From Martelella radicis (lineage in GTDB: Bacteria > Pseudomonadota > Alphaproteobacteria > Rhizobiales > Rhizobiaceae), in contig NZ_JACIDZ010000007.1 in NCBI RefSeq assembly GCF_014196625.1, forward strand, positions 124,001 through 188,000: a stretch of 64,000 bases of DNA. The letters are read 5' to 3'. Made by a program: the position numbers and the translations under genes. Within the stretch, counting starts at the first letter, position 1; each line of letters opens with the position of its first letter. The notes under the pieces are model-generated. The model saw only the letters and a program-made list of their open reading frames with translations. It ran no database searches and had not been told where the DNA came from. Shown here in pieces: positions 9,433 through 18,686 of the stretch.

Positions 9433-10392
9433 TCAGATATCGAGGACCAGCTTCTTGCCCTTGGCGCGCGAGCAGCAGAGCGCCATCTCGAAATTCTCCG
9501 CCTTTTCCTCGTCCGTAAGGAATTTGTCGCGATGATCGGCTTCACCCTCAAGAATTTCGGTGATGCAGGTGCCGCAAATGCCCTCTTCGCATTTGACCTC
9601 GACATCAACGCCCGCGCTCTTCAGCGCCTTGGCGATGGTGTCGTCCGGCCCGACGGTGACGGTGACGCCGGAGGCGCGCGCCTCGACCTCGAAGCTTTCG
9701 CCGGAAACATCGACATCGACGGTGAAATATTCGCGATGAATGCTGTCGGCGGGAAAGCCGGCCTTTGCGGCAAGGCCGATGATCCAGTCCATGAAGCCTT
9801 CCGGGCCGCAGACATAAAGATGGGTGCCCGCCTCATAGGCCGGAAATTCCTCAGGCGACAGCGCCGTGCCGTCATCATCATGATGAAAGTGAACACGGCC
9901 GGCAAAGGCTGCCGTCTCGATCACATCGGCAAAGGCGGTTACGGATTTCGAGCGGGTGCAGTAATGGATCTCATATTCGCCACCCCTGGCCTCCAGGGCA
10001 TGCGCCATGGCGATCATCGGCGTGATGCCGATGCCGCCGCCGAAGAGGATCGAGCGCCTTGCGCCTTCTGCCAGCGGAAAGAGATTTGCCGGCGCATCCG
10101 CAACAAACACCGCACCGGGCCTTGCCTGCCTGTGAATGGCAGCCGACCCGCCCCGGCTTGCCGCATCCTTCAGAATGCCGAGCCGATAACAACCGGTCTC
10201 CGATGGCGAACCACAGAGCGAATACTGGCGATGAAACACCGTCTCGCCATCGCGAACCTCGATCGCAAGATGCGCTCCGGCCTCGAAGGACGGAAGCGGT
10301 TTGCCCTCGGCATCCTGCAGAACGAGCCGGATGATATCGCCCCGGTCATCGATCCGCTCGACGACCTTCAGGGAAAGCTTCTGGTCGGTCAT
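9433..10392 (-). CDS. iacF: Dioxygenase reductase, PDR/VanB type, IacF-like
   Basis: Electron-transfer protein of 319 residues that passes electrons from NAD(P)H to the Rieske oxygenase IacCD. Domain order is that of phthalate-dioxygenase-reductase proteins. The FMN/FAD-binding barrel has FHRQYSLCG near residue 55, the NAD-binding domain has FGGGIGITPM near 115, and a plant-type 2Fe-2S ferredoxin domain is at the C-terminus. Cluster cysteines are visible in CEEGICGTC and in the final LCCS. The gene lies between the SDR and the flavin reductase on the same strand, with gaps under 20 bases. Vanillate demethylase reductases look alike; the neighbours decide the name. Confidence 0.88.
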   Translation of the reverse strand: MTDQKLSLKVVERIDDRGDIIRLVLQDAEGKPLPSFEAGAHLAIEVRDGETVFHRQYSLCGSPSETGCYRLGILKDAASRGGSAAIHRQARPGAVFVADAPANLFPLAEGARRSILFGGGIGITPMIAMAHALEARGGEYEIHYCTRSKSVTAFADVIETAAFAGRVHFHHDDDGTALSPEEFPAYEAGTHLYVCGPEGFMDWIIGLAAKAGFPADSIHREYFTVDVDVSGESFEVEARASGVTVTVGPDDTIAKALKSAGVDVEVKCEEGICGTCITEILEGEADHRDKFLTDEEKAENFEMALCCSRAKGKKLVLDI

Positions 10393-10409
10393 GTTCCGTT
10401 CAATCCTTG

Positions 10410-11171
10410 TCAGCGGACATAGAGCCCGCCATTGACGTCCCAGCAGGCGCCGTTGACGAAGAAGGCCTTCGGCGAGGCCAGGAAGGCGGCCATCTCGCCG
10501 ATAAACTCCGCATCGCCAAGCTTGCCGACGGGAATGTTCTTCAGGAACCCGGCAAACGCTGCCTCCGGCACGATATCGCGCACCATCGGCGTATCCATCG
10601 GCCCGGGCGAAATCGCGTTGACTGTGACGCCGAAGGGGGCGAGATCACGGGCAAACACCTTGGTCAGCGTCAGGATCGCGCCCTTGGAGGCGGCATAATG
10701 CGCGCCCGTCGCCGTGCCGCCGTTCTGGCCCGCAAGCGAGGCCATGTTGACGATCCGGCCATAGCCGCGTTCCTTGAAATGCCGGCCAAAGATCTTGCAT
10801 CCGGTGAAGGTGCCGCCGGCATTGACGGCCATGATCGCGTTGAAGGTTTCGGTGTCGATATCGAGTACCGGCTCGGCACGGGTCACGGCGGCATTGTTGA
10901 CCAGAACCTCGACGCTGCCCCAGCGGGCAACGCATTTTTCCAGGACATGCTCGAAATCCTCCGGCCGCGCGATGTCGAGCTTGGCCGTCAGAGCCGTTTC
11001 GGAGGCAAGGTCCAGTTCCTCGGCCAGCGCATCGCAGGCCTTTTCGTCGATGTCGGCGAGGATCACCCGGTAGCCGGACGCATGCAGCGCGCGGGCAATG
11101 GCGGCGCCGACGCCGCGGGCGGCACCGGTGACGACGGCGGTCTGGGTCTCGATCGGAAGCGGCGCCGGCAT
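10410..11171 (-). CDS. iacE: Short-chain dehydrogenase/reductase, IacE-like
   Basis: NAD(P)-dependent SDR of 253 residues. The cofactor motif is TGAARGVGAAIA at the N-terminus, followed by NNAAV near residue 90. The catalytic Ser is in the MASLAG region and the Tyr-x3-Lys pair in YAASKG (about 152-157). The PGPMDTPM segment and C-terminal DVNGGLY are typical. In iac clusters IacE acts with IacA in converting IAA to an oxidised oxindole acetate. The start overlaps the stop of the dioxygenase beta gene (TGATG). The assignment to IacE rests on the cluster; by sequence alone it is a generic SDR. Confidence 0.85.
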   Translation of the reverse strand: MPAPLPIETQTAVVTGAARGVGAAIARALHASGYRVILADIDEKACDALAEELDLASETALTAKLDIARPEDFEHVLEKCVARWGSVEVLVNNAAVTRAEPVLDIDTETFNAIMAVNAGGTFTGCKIFGRHFKERGYGRIVNMASLAGQNGGTATGAHYAASKGAILTLTKVFARDLAPFGVTVNAISPGPMDTPMVRDIVPEAAFAGFLKNIPVGKLGDAEFIGEMAAFLASPKAFFVNGACWDVNGGLYVR

Positions 11172-11668
11172 CAGAACAGATAGCTGATCGACGTCAGCAC
11201 TCCCTCGGAATTGATCAGGCGAACGACCTTGTCGTGGATCAGCAACTGGCCGTCGCGGCGCACGAGGTGATGCTCGACATCGGCGAGAAACGTGCGCTGA
11301 CGACCGAACTTGTCCTCGGTCAGATGCATGGCGGAGCGCACCTTCAGCGAGCCCGGCAATGCCTCGGTGACGACGAAGCGCGACGAAAGCCGCACCGTGC
11401 GCGCGGCAGGCGTGGCCGAAATGGCGAAGCCGCCCTGCAGCCGCTCGACGCGCATTTTCCGCATCTTGGCATCATCGAAGACGATGTTGAGATTGTCGCG
11501 GAAATTCGTCGTGTCATGCTCGACCGGGATGACGTAGTGGCCATCCTCGGTCCAGAGCTTCAGCCAGGCCTCGTAGTCGGCGCGGTCGAGAATATCGGCC
11601 TCAAGCCAGATGAACTGCTGCGCTTCGGCAAGCGTGATCCCGGTTTCGGTGGTCATCGTATCGCTCAT
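11171..11668 (-). CDS. iacD: Aromatic-ring-hydroxylating dioxygenase beta subunit, IacD-like
   Basis: Small (beta) subunit of 165 residues with the NTF2-like cone fold of ring-hydroxylating dioxygenases. Family features are the EADILDRADYEAWLKLWTED region near the N-terminus, a central ERLQGG region and the C-terminal HDKVVRLINSEG. I place the start at 11668, where ATG overlaps the alpha-subunit stop (ATGA) behind AAGGAT; an in-frame ATG at 11689 lies inside the alpha gene. It has no redox centre and supports hexamer assembly. Coupled translation with the alpha subunit fits equal stoichiometry. Confidence 0.9.
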   Translation of the reverse strand: MSDTMTTETGITLAEAQQFIWLEADILDRADYEAWLKLWTEDGHYVIPVEHDTTNFRDNLNIVFDDAKMRKMRVERLQGGFAISATPAARTVRLSSRFVVTEALPGSLKVRSAMHLTEDKFGRQRTFLADVEHHLVRRDGQLLIHDKVVRLINSEGVLTSISYLF

Positions 11669-12933
11669 CGGCTCATCATCCTTTTCCACATGTTGTAGGC
11701 GGCGCGCATGCCGGTCTCGGAGCTCACGGTCCCGCGCGGCAGGCCGTTCGGCCCGTCCTTTTCCAGCCCCTTGTCGCGGTTGACCATGATGTCGAGTTCG
11801 GGACCGCCGGCGGTTCCGCGCTGGACGCGTTCCCAGACCTCGGCATCATCCGGGCTGCCGAAACCCATCGGCCCCTGGAAATGCTCATGCAAGCGAAGGC
11901 GCATGCGGTTGGCCTCCTCCGGCCCGCCATCCATGCCGATGGCGATGTGGCGGATATGGGTCTCGTCGACGGAGACCGGCCGCATGATACGGAAGAAGGA
12001 AAGCGAGCAGGCCGCATTGGGGAAAAGGTTGAGGTTGAAGCCCGTGCCGCCGACCGCCTTGACGATGCGGCGCACCTGCTCCTCGCTGTAGCGCTCACGC
12101 AGGCTTTCGGCGAGCTCGGCGAAGCGGGCGGGGATTTCCCAGCCATTGTCCTCGTCGAGATCGATCAGCGACGGCATCATCACCATCACCGAATGGCCAT
12201 TGCCGAGGTCTTCCACAAAACCATCGCCATCGAGGAAGGAGAACAGATCCTCCGTCTCGGAATCGAGCGACTGCAGGAAGGGCTTGTGCACCACCGGGAA
12301 GTGATAGGCGTCGGTGGTGTTTTCGAGCTGGATCTTCCAGTTGCCGGGAAACGAGAACTGGTGCTCGCCCAGAACCTTTACCGGAAAGCCGCCGCCCTGC
12401 TTCATGAACAGGTCGATCCACGGTTTGGCATTGCCGAGGAAGTCCTCGATCGGCTCGACCTCGTCATTGAGCGAGGCGAAGATCATGCCGTTATAGATGC
12501 CGACCTTGAGCTTCGGCAGGCCGAATTCCTTCTTGTCGAAGCTCTCGTGATAGCCCTCGGCATAGGGCAGGCCGCGCAGCGAGCCGTCGAGCGCATAACC
12601 CCAGCCGTGATAGGGGCACTGGAAGGAACTGGTCTTGCCCTTGTTGTGCTCGCACACGGTAGCGGCGCGGTGGCGGCAGCGGTTGATCAGGACATGAATC
12701 TCGTTCTTCCGGTCGCGCGAGATGATGACGGGCTGACGGCCGACCCATGAGCGCTTGAAACTGCCCTTTTCCGGCACTTCCGAGGTATGGCCGACCCACA
12801 CCCAGGTCTTGCCGAAAATCTCGTCCATCTCGACCTCGAAGAGGTCGGGGTCGGTGTACATCTGCGTTGCGACGCGATCGTCGCGCACAAGATCGGCATA
12901 GGCGGTCTTGGTCTTTTCTACTGCGACATCCAT
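11665..12933 (-). CDS. iacC: Rieske ring-hydroxylating dioxygenase alpha subunit, IacC-like
   Basis: Catalytic oxygenase subunit of 422 residues. The Rieske 2Fe-2S centre is bound by Cys86 and His88 (CRH) and Cys106 and His109 (CPYH). The mononuclear iron site is in the C-terminal domain around TTDAYHFPVVH. In IAA degradation, IacC with IacD and IacF attacks the oxidised indole ring on the route to catechol. I chose the ATG at 12933 because AGGAGA is 7 bases upstream; a much longer frame from 13080 adds a low-complexity basic stretch that does not look like protein. The gene lies 46 bases after iacA. Substrate specificity is inferred from the cluster. Confidence 0.92.
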   Translation of the reverse strand: MDVAVEKTKTAYADLVRDDRVATQMYTDPDLFEVEMDEIFGKTWVWVGHTSEVPEKGSFKRSWVGRQPVIISRDRKNEIHVLINRCRHRAATVCEHNKGKTSSFQCPYHGWGYALDGSLRGLPYAEGYHESFDKKEFGLPKLKVGIYNGMIFASLNDEVEPIEDFLGNAKPWIDLFMKQGGGFPVKVLGEHQFSFPGNWKIQLENTTDAYHFPVVHKPFLQSLDSETEDLFSFLDGDGFVEDLGNGHSVMVMMPSLIDLDEDNGWEIPARFAELAESLRERYSEEQVRRIVKAVGGTGFNLNLFPNAACSLSFFRIMRPVSVDETHIRHIAIGMDGGPEEANRMRLRLHEHFQGPMGFGSPDDAEVWERVQRGTAGGPELDIMVNRDKGLEKDGPNGLPRGTVSSETGMRAAYNMWKRMMSR

Positions 12934-12979
12934 CTTTCTGTCTCCTGTTACAAAAGGCTTCCGGCGGGCGGGGCGACGC

Positions 12980-14128
12980 TCACGGATAACCGGGCGGGGT
13001 CTGTTGCTCGAACATCGCAGCGCCCGCCGATGTCCATGTTCCAAGGCCGAGAAAGGCGTGCTGGGCAACGGCATTGGCATCGATCAGGCAACGGCCGAGA
13101 ACGTGACCGCGGGCCAGCGCCCGCGTGCCGGCCATGCGGAAGGCCATATGCGCGACGGCAGCCCCTTCGCTTGCGGCATGGCTTGCCGCCATGCGCAGTT
13201 CGATCACGCCCGCCTTATCGACGGCATCGCCGCTGACCACACTCTCCCAGGCCTTCTCGGTCGCTTCGTAGAAATAGGCGCGCGCGCTTTTCAGCCGTGC
13301 TTCCGCCTTGCCATATTCGGCCTGGATATAGGCGCGGGCGCCAAGCGTCGGCGCGCCTGTGATCGAGGGTGTTTCGAGCGCCTCGGCGCGGATCCAGTCG
13401 AGCGCCTCGCGCGCCGTGCCGAGGCCGACAACGGCCAGAACTTGCGCGGCGAGCGCCATGGGCGGATAGCGGAAGGCCGGTTCGTCGCGCTTGGCGGGCG
13501 AACCGCGCACGAAGGTCCATTCCTCCGGCACGATCACGTCCTCGGTGACGATGTCATGGCTGCCGGTCGCCGTCAGGCCGAGCGTATCCCAGCTATGCTT
13601 GATCGAAACGTCCTCGCGCTTCATCACCGCCATGCGCGGCAGGCCGCCCGTCCCCTTGTCGTCGACCTTGATGCCGGCGCCGATCAGGGACGCACCCATG
13701 CAGCCGGAACAGTAGGGCCAGCGGCCCTTGACGGAAAATCCGCCCGCCACGCGTTCGGCCGGCTGCGGCGGAAAGATCGCGCCGGCAAAGACGGTATCGG
13801 GATCCTTGCCATAGATCGCCGCGAAGGTTTCCGGCGGAAGCGCCGCAAGATAGGTCGACGACACGCCGAAGCTTGCCACCCAGCCGGTCGAGGCATCGGC
13901 GGTCGAGAGCGTCTCGATCAGTTCGAGAAAGGCGGCCGGCGTGACTTCATCGCCGCCGAGCGATTTCGGCACGAAAGCGCGATAGGCGCCGACAGCCTGC
14001 AGCTTCTCGACCATGTCGAGCGGCACATAGGTGAGCTTCTCGAATTCGGCGCGCCGCTCCCTGATCTCCTCGAGAACCGATGTGAGGGTCACCGCAGGCG
14101 CGGCGGCGACCTGGCTTCTAGTGTCCAT
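12980..14128 (-). CDS. iacA: Acyl-CoA-dehydrogenase-like flavin monooxygenase, IacA-like
   Basis: Flavin-dependent oxygenase of about 382 residues with the acyl-CoA dehydrogenase fold (group D monooxygenases such as HsaA). It has the N-terminal helical domain, a beta domain with GRWPYCSGC and TGSHDIVTEDV (about residues 145-210), and a C-terminal four-helix bundle. IacA carries out the first oxidation of IAA and needs reduced flavin from IacG. I use the ATG at 14128 with GGAG 9 bases upstream; a TTG six codons earlier is less likely. The start overlaps the end of the amidase gene by 11 bases. A true acyl-CoA dehydrogenase is less likely because the cluster supplies a flavin reductase and oxygenase genes. 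Confidence 0.87.
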   Translation of the reverse strand: MDTRSQVAAAPAVTLTSVLEEIRERRAEFEKLTYVPLDMVEKLQAVGAYRAFVPKSLGGDEVTPAAFLELIETLSTADASTGWVASFGVSSTYLAALPPETFAAIYGKDPDTVFAGAIFPPQPAERVAGGFSVKGRWPYCSGCMGASLIGAGIKVDDKGTGGLPRMAVMKREDVSIKHSWDTLGLTATGSHDIVTEDVIVPEEWTFVRGSPAKRDEPAFRYPPMALAAQVLAVVGLGTAREALDWIRAEALETPSITGAPTLGARAYIQAEYGKAEARLKSARAYFYEATEKAWESVVSGDAVDKAGVIELRMAASHAASEGAAVAHMAFRMAGTRALARGHVLGRCLIDANAVAQHAFLGLGTWTSAGAAMFEQQTPPGYP

Positions 14129-15290
14129 TGCGTTTGTCTCCGGCAAATGCTTCGGGATTGATGTCGATTGTGGCTGCTAGGCCCTCGGCGATGGCGCAGA
14201 GCGCCTCATCCCCGCCGATCCGGCCAACAAGCTGGATGCCCGCAGGCAGGCCGTCTTCCGTGAGAATGGGAATGGTGATCGCCGGGTGGCCGCTCAGGTT
14301 GAAGGGCCGCACCAGCGCGGTCAGCGGAATGAGCGCCCGCATGTCGCCGGCATCGGCGAGAAGCGGCGGCACGACAGGCATGGTCGGCAGAACCAGGGCG
14401 TCGCAGTCTTCCAGTGCGCGGTCGACCTCGCTCCGGAACATTCGGCGGATCTCTTCCGCGCGGCTGATGTCGGCACCCAACCGGCCGGCCTCCGCGGCAA
14501 GAATGCGCGCGCGCACCGTTTCGTCCATGCCGTTGTCTTCATGTGCGAGCGCGGCAAAGGCGTCCGCCGCCTCGGCATTGATGATGACAAGGCCGGCCTC
14601 GTAGGCCGCTTCGAAATACTCAAGCGTGATTTCCGCAGCGCGGACACAGGCAAGCGCCTTGTCGAAGGCCGCGACGATCTCCGCTTCGGCGGAAACCACG
14701 ACCCGACCAAGGCGGAATTCGGTGGCGGGCGGACACGCGACAAAACCCGGGTCCATCAGACTCATGGCCTTTGTCAGCATTTCGGTCGTGGCGGCAAAGG
14801 GACCAATGCAATCCAGCGAACTTTCCGCCGGAATGGCGCCGGCGCGGGAGATGCGGCCATAGGTCGGCTTCATGCCGAAAACGCCGCAACAGCAGGCCGG
14901 CATGCGCACCGAGCCGCCCGTATCCGTGCCCACCGCGAAGTCGCAGCGCCCGGCCGCCATCAGAGCCGCCGAGCCCGAAGACGACCCCCCGGGGATCCTG
15001 TCCGGCCATTTGGCGTTGATAGGGGTGCCGAGAAAGGCGTTGACGCCGGTGACGCCGAAGGCCAGCTCGTGCATGTTTGCCGTGCCGATGATGTGGCAGC
15101 CCCTGGCGAGAAGGGCACCGACCACGGCGGCGTTCTCATCTGCGACGGGGCCTTCCGCAAGGGCGCGCGACCCGCAGCGGGTAACGATCCCCTTGATCGC
15201 CAGGCATTCCTTGATCGCCACCTGCGGGCCATCGCCGCCCATAGAGAGAGGGCGCGACAACGCGGCATCGGCCGGTTGAGCTGAATGCAT
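14118..15290 (-). CDS. iacH: Amidase, IacH-like
   Basis: Amidase-signature hydrolase of 390 residues. The Ser-cisSer-Lys triad is visible: Lys in AIKECLAIKG near residue 27, and the serines in the GGSSSGSAA / TDTGGSVRMP region (about 100-130). It is somewhat shorter than many amidases (450-500 residues) but the core is intact. IacH is a standard member of IAA-degradation clusters and is thought to hydrolyse an amide-type intermediate formed after ring oxidation. This is the first gene of the reverse operon. The ATG has AGGA 5 bases upstream, and a good sigma70-type promoter ends about 60 bases before it. Confidence 0.88.
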   Translation of the reverse strand: MHSAQPADAALSRPLSMGGDGPQVAIKECLAIKGIVTRCGSRALAEGPVADENAAVVGALLARGCHIIGTANMHELAFGVTGVNAFLGTPINAKWPDRIPGGSSSGSAALMAAGRCDFAVGTDTGGSVRMPACCCGVFGMKPTYGRISRAGAIPAESSLDCIGPFAATTEMLTKAMSLMDPGFVACPPATEFRLGRVVVSAEAEIVAAFDKALACVRAAEITLEYFEAAYEAGLVIINAEAADAFAALAHEDNGMDETVRARILAAEAGRLGADISRAEEIRRMFRSEVDRALEDCDALVLPTMPVVPPLLADAGDMRALIPLTALVRPFNLSGHPAITIPILTEDGLPAGIQLVGRIGGDEALCAIAEGLAATIDINPEAFAGDKRNGH

Positions 15291-15349
15291 CTTATTCCTG
15301 TTCCCTTGTCGCGAACCGGGCCTTCGGCTTTTTCTTGTCGTTCGCTATT

Positions 15350-15384
15350 ACAGTAATATTACCGTTATTTTTCACATAAGTCAA
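15350..15384 (-). promoter_or_regulatory. Promoter of the iacH operon with a palindrome over the -10
   Basis: On the reverse strand TTGACT (15384-15379) is followed after exactly 17 bases by TAATAT (15361-15356), a good sigma70-type promoter. The 16-bp near-palindrome ACAGTAATATTACCGT at 15350-15365 (one mismatched pair) covers the -10 element. That is the right place for a repressor of the MarR type, such as the IacR-like protein encoded at 19343-19795. The expected transcript start is about 60 bases ahead of iacH. Confidence 0.7.
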
Positions 15385-15440
15385 GAATGAACCCGTTGCT
15401 TTCGTTTTTTTCCTGGGCAGACTTCCCGGTAGCTCACGCC

Positions 15441-16730
15441 CTACATCGAGTAAGGCACCAGCAGAACGAGCGCGGGAAAGGCGATGAGCAGCAGCACCCT
15501 GATGACATCCATCAGCAGAAACGGACCCAGCCCGCGGAAGATCGTCGCCAGATTGACGTCGCGCACCACGGCCCGGAGCACAAAGGCATTCAGCCCGACC
15601 GGCGGCGTGATGTAGCTGATCTCGGTGACGACGACGACGAAGATGCCGAACCAGATCAGATCGATCCCGTTGGCCGCGACGACGGGATAGAACATCGGCA
15701 CGGTCAGCGTGATCATCGCCATGCCTTCCAGCAGGCAGCCAAGCACCAGATAGATCGCCATGATCACCAGCAGGATGCTGATTCTCGAATCGCCGAAGAC
15801 CGTCAGCAGCGACTGGATATCGGCCGACATACCCGAGAGATTGACGTAATTGGTGAAGGTCAGCGCACCGAACAGGATGAAGAACATCATCGCGCTGGTC
15901 TTCGCGCTTTCAAACAGCGACATCAGCACGGACTGGACGGAGAACCGCCGTTTGGCCAGGACCAGAAGAAAGGCGCCAAAGGCCCCCATGGCCGCGCTTT
16001 CGGTCGGGGTGAAGACGCCGAAATAGATACCGCCCATGACGAAGATGAACAGCGCGCCCGCGCCGAACGTGCCCTTCATCGCCGCAAACCGTTTTGCAAG
16101 CGGCAGACGATCCATCACGGGAAGCTTCTGGCCCGAGATCATCAGCGACAGCACCACCGCAAGACAGTAGCCGATGATGCCGATAATGCCGGGCACGATC
16201 CCCGCAAGGAACAATTTGCCGATATCGCTCTGCGTCATGATGCCATAGAGCACCAGGATGATCGACGGCGGGATCAGGATGCCGAGCGTGCCGCCGGCGG
16301 CGATCGATGCGGTCGACAGCGCATCAGGATAGCCGAAGCGGCGCATCGACGGCATGGAGATTTTCGCCATGGTGGCAGCGGTTGCCAGCGAGGAACCGCA
16401 GACGGAGGAGAAGCCGCCGCTCGCCACAACGGTGGCGATCGCAAGCCCGCCGCGACGATGCCGCATCCAGGCATGGGCAGCCTCGTACATTTCCTGGGCC
16501 ACGCCGGACAGCACCACGAAATTGCCCATCATCAGGAACAGCGGCACGATCGAAAGCGAATAGCTCAGCGAATTATCAAAGAAGGTCTGGCCAAGCAGCG
16601 ACAATGCCGGCTGCCAGCCGATGATCGAGAGGGTTCCGACAAAGCCGACCAGCGTCAGCGAGAAGGCGATCGGCAGCCCCGAAAGCAGCATCACGAGTAG
16701 GATGAAGACGCCAACAGGCCAGCTTATCAT
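15441..16730 (-). CDS. dctM: TRAP transporter large permease subunit (DctM type)
   Basis: Inner-membrane transport subunit of a tripartite ATP-independent periplasmic transporter, 429 residues, about 12 membrane segments. Family hallmarks include the N-terminal hydrophobic ILLVMLLSGLPIAF region, the GGTLGILIPPS motif (about residue 150) and the C-terminal YITPPVGLNAFV. It moves an organic anion with sodium. The ATG overlaps the small-subunit stop by four bases. The operon lies directly upstream of the iac operon on the same strand, so the likely cargo is IAA or a related aromatic acid. This is an inference from position. Confidence 0.95.
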   Translation of the reverse strand: MISWPVGVFILLVMLLSGLPIAFSLTLVGFVGTLSIIGWQPALSLLGQTFFDNSLSYSLSIVPLFLMMGNFVVLSGVAQEMYEAAHAWMRHRRGGLAIATVVASGGFSSVCGSSLATAATMAKISMPSMRRFGYPDALSTASIAAGGTLGILIPPSIILVLYGIMTQSDIGKLFLAGIVPGIIGIIGYCLAVVLSLMISGQKLPVMDRLPLAKRFAAMKGTFGAGALFIFVMGGIYFGVFTPTESAAMGAFGAFLLVLAKRRFSVQSVLMSLFESAKTSAMMFFILFGALTFTNYVNLSGMSADIQSLLTVFGDSRISILLVIMAIYLVLGCLLEGMAMITLTVPMFYPVVAANGIDLIWFGIFVVVVTEISYITPPVGLNAFVLRAVVRDVNLATIFRGLGPFLLMDVIRVLLLIAFPALVLLVPYSM

Positions 16731-17242
16731 AATCCCGCCTCTCCGGTCTTGTCATCGCCGCCGGTAATGCCGTTGACGACTGTGATCACGGCGGAGACCG
16801 CGACGGCGACTGAGGTCAGATAGGCAAGCGGGGCAACCGGGATCTTCAGGGTATTGGTGCTCTGGGCATAGCCTGCCAGATTGCCGGCATGACCCCACAG
16901 CCGCCAGGCGATGAGCCCGAGCACAATCGCGGAGACCAGGCTTACGGCGATCTTGCGCAGCGGCTCCAACGCAGGCGGCACGCGGGAGAGCAGGATGTCG
17001 ACGCGGATATGGGCGTCATCCAGACAGACTGCGGGCAGACCCAGGAAGATGACGGCGCACAGCAACAGTTCCGTCAGTTCCGTCGCGCCCATCAGCGGCG
17101 CATTCAGAACGTAGCGGCCGATCACGTCGACAACGGTAATCATCATGATCGTGACCAGTAGCAGCGCGCAGACGACCGCCAGCGAGAGGCGCGCGTATTG
17201 GCGCGCGCCCGGTTTTCCATGACTTTCGACGGCCCGGTTCAT
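16727..17242 (-). CDS. dctQ: TRAP transporter small permease subunit (DctQ type)
   Basis: The 171-residue small membrane subunit with four predicted helices, the usual DctQ size. The segment GATELTELLLCAVIFLGLPA and the following DAHIRVDILL are typical of the family. It overlaps its neighbours on both sides (16727-16730 with dctM; base 17242 with the dctP stop), so the three subunits are translationally coupled. It holds the large subunit and the binding protein together. Confidence 0.93.
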   Translation of the reverse strand: MNRAVESHGKPGARQYARLSLAVVCALLLVTIMMITVVDVIGRYVLNAPLMGATELTELLLCAVIFLGLPAVCLDDAHIRVDILLSRVPPALEPLRKIAVSLVSAIVLGLIAWRLWGHAGNLAGYAQSTNTLKIPVAPLAYLTSVAVAVSAVITVVNGITGGDDKTGEAGL

Positions 17243-18270
17243 TATTTGGCCGCTGCTGCGATCTCGGCCTGCATCTCGGCATAGGCCGCCTTGGCGTCAA
17301 TGCCGGTCGCCTCAGAAATATCGGCGAGCTTCTTCTCGATCAGCGGATCAAGCCGGGAATGGAGGAACTCCATCTGCTCGGGCGTTGCCGCGCTGACGTC
17401 GATCTTGCCCTTCATCGCCTCGCGGGCCTGATCGTCGACGCGCTCCCACATCTCGCCGGCGCGCGTGACCAGGTGCTCACCGGTGACGCTTTCGATCGCG
17501 GCCTGATCCTTAGGCGAAAGACGATCCCACTTTGCCTTGTTCATGACGATGAACATCGAGGTGCTGTAAAGGCCGCCGGGAACGGTCATGCCCTTGTGCA
17601 TCAGCGGCATGAGACCGAAGGACTCGACCGATTCAAACGGGAAGAACAGGCCGTCGGCAACGCCCTGGGACAGGAGTTCGTAGGCCTTGGAGGCCGGACC
17701 CTCGATCGGAACCCCGCCAACCGCGACGGCGACATCATGCGCCATGCCGCCGCCGACGCGGATCTTCATGCCGTCGAAAGCGTCGCTCGCCGTCAGCGGC
17801 TTTTCCTTGGAGAAGGCTTCGCCCGGACCGTGGGTGAAGACGGCCAGAACCTTGACCCGGTCATACTCGTTCGCCTTGCTCAGCGTATCGTTGAAGACCT
17901 TCCAATAGGCCAGCGAACGGGCCACCGTGTCATCGCCGAGAAACGGCATCTCGGCAAGTTCGGAGGTGCGGAACCGGCCTGCAGTATAGTTCTGGACGCC
18001 CATGACGATGTCGGCAACGCCGTTTGCGGCAAGGTCATAATGCGCGCCGGGCGGCCCGAGCGGCGCCGGCAGAACCTTGACCGTGACATCGCCGTCCGTG
18101 GCGGTTTCGATCTCCTTGACCATCGGCATCAGCACGTCGCTGACCAGCGGATGCGCCGGCGGCAGCCAGACCGACATGGTCAGCGTCTCGGCGGCAAGGG
18201 CTGAGGACCCGGCCAGCGCCACGGCCGCGACCACGGCCCCACGACAGAATTTCAAAAGCGTTTTCACCAT
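17242..18270 (-). CDS. dctP: TRAP transporter substrate-binding protein (DctP type)
   Basis: Periplasmic solute-binding protein of about 342 residues. A signal peptide with basic start, hydrophobic core and ALAAE cleavage region covers about residues 1-26. The mature part has the DctP fold: WLPPAHPLVSD near the N-terminus, the GMKIRVGGG segment (about residue 160) that carries the carboxylate-binding Arg, and a C-terminal helix. I place the start at the ATG at 18270, preceded by AAGGGG; further in-frame starts upstream to 18300 would lengthen the signal peptide unusually. The binding-site Arg fits an acidic substrate such as IAA. The gene is first in the dctP-dctQ-dctM operon. Confidence 0.93.
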   Translation of the reverse strand: MVKTLLKFCRGAVVAAVALAGSSALAAETLTMSVWLPPAHPLVSDVLMPMVKEIETATDGDVTVKVLPAPLGPPGAHYDLAANGVADIVMGVQNYTAGRFRTSELAEMPFLGDDTVARSLAYWKVFNDTLSKANEYDRVKVLAVFTHGPGEAFSKEKPLTASDAFDGMKIRVGGGMAHDVAVAVGGVPIEGPASKAYELLSQGVADGLFFPFESVESFGLMPLMHKGMTVPGGLYSTSMFIVMNKAKWDRLSPKDQAAIESVTGEHLVTRAGEMWERVDDQAREAMKGKIDVSAATPEQMEFLHSRLDPLIEKKLADISEATGIDAKAAYAEMQAEIAAAAK

Positions 18271-18686
18271 CATTCCCCTTCTCGTTGTCACGATCGTCAT
18301 TTATTTCTTCGTCCGCCCGGCGAACCGGACGCATTTCAAGAGCGAAACCTGGTTCATCCGCTCTCATTCGGGCACAGCTTCACCGTCCCGCCCCAGCAAT
18401 GCTGTGGTCGGTGAGGCCGGATCAGGTCTCCGGATCTTTCATCTGCGACTGTCTGTTGCGGACGTCTTTCGGCAAGAGCGGCCGAAGTCAGCGCGCATTG
18501 CCGGACAAGGCTCACTTGTTCGCATCTGCGAAGACGCAAGCCATCCTTATCCGCAAGCGGCGCCTGCGTCCGCTCCGGTGCCGTCATCCGGCCCTGTCGC
18601 TCAATGTCTGGAAGTGACGTCTCTCACGCCGGGAGGCAATTCCTTCTGCTGTTGCGATGCTGTTCCCGTGTTTTTGATTTAGATGA

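Noticed and set aside
8845-10422. 525-codon open frame on the forward strand
   Set aside because: Antisense to the flavin reductase and reductase genes, which carry clear motifs.
12934-13080. N-terminal extension of the Rieske alpha subunit
   Set aside because: The extension is basic and proline-rich, overlaps the end of iacA, and a good ribosome binding site precedes the internal ATG at 12933.
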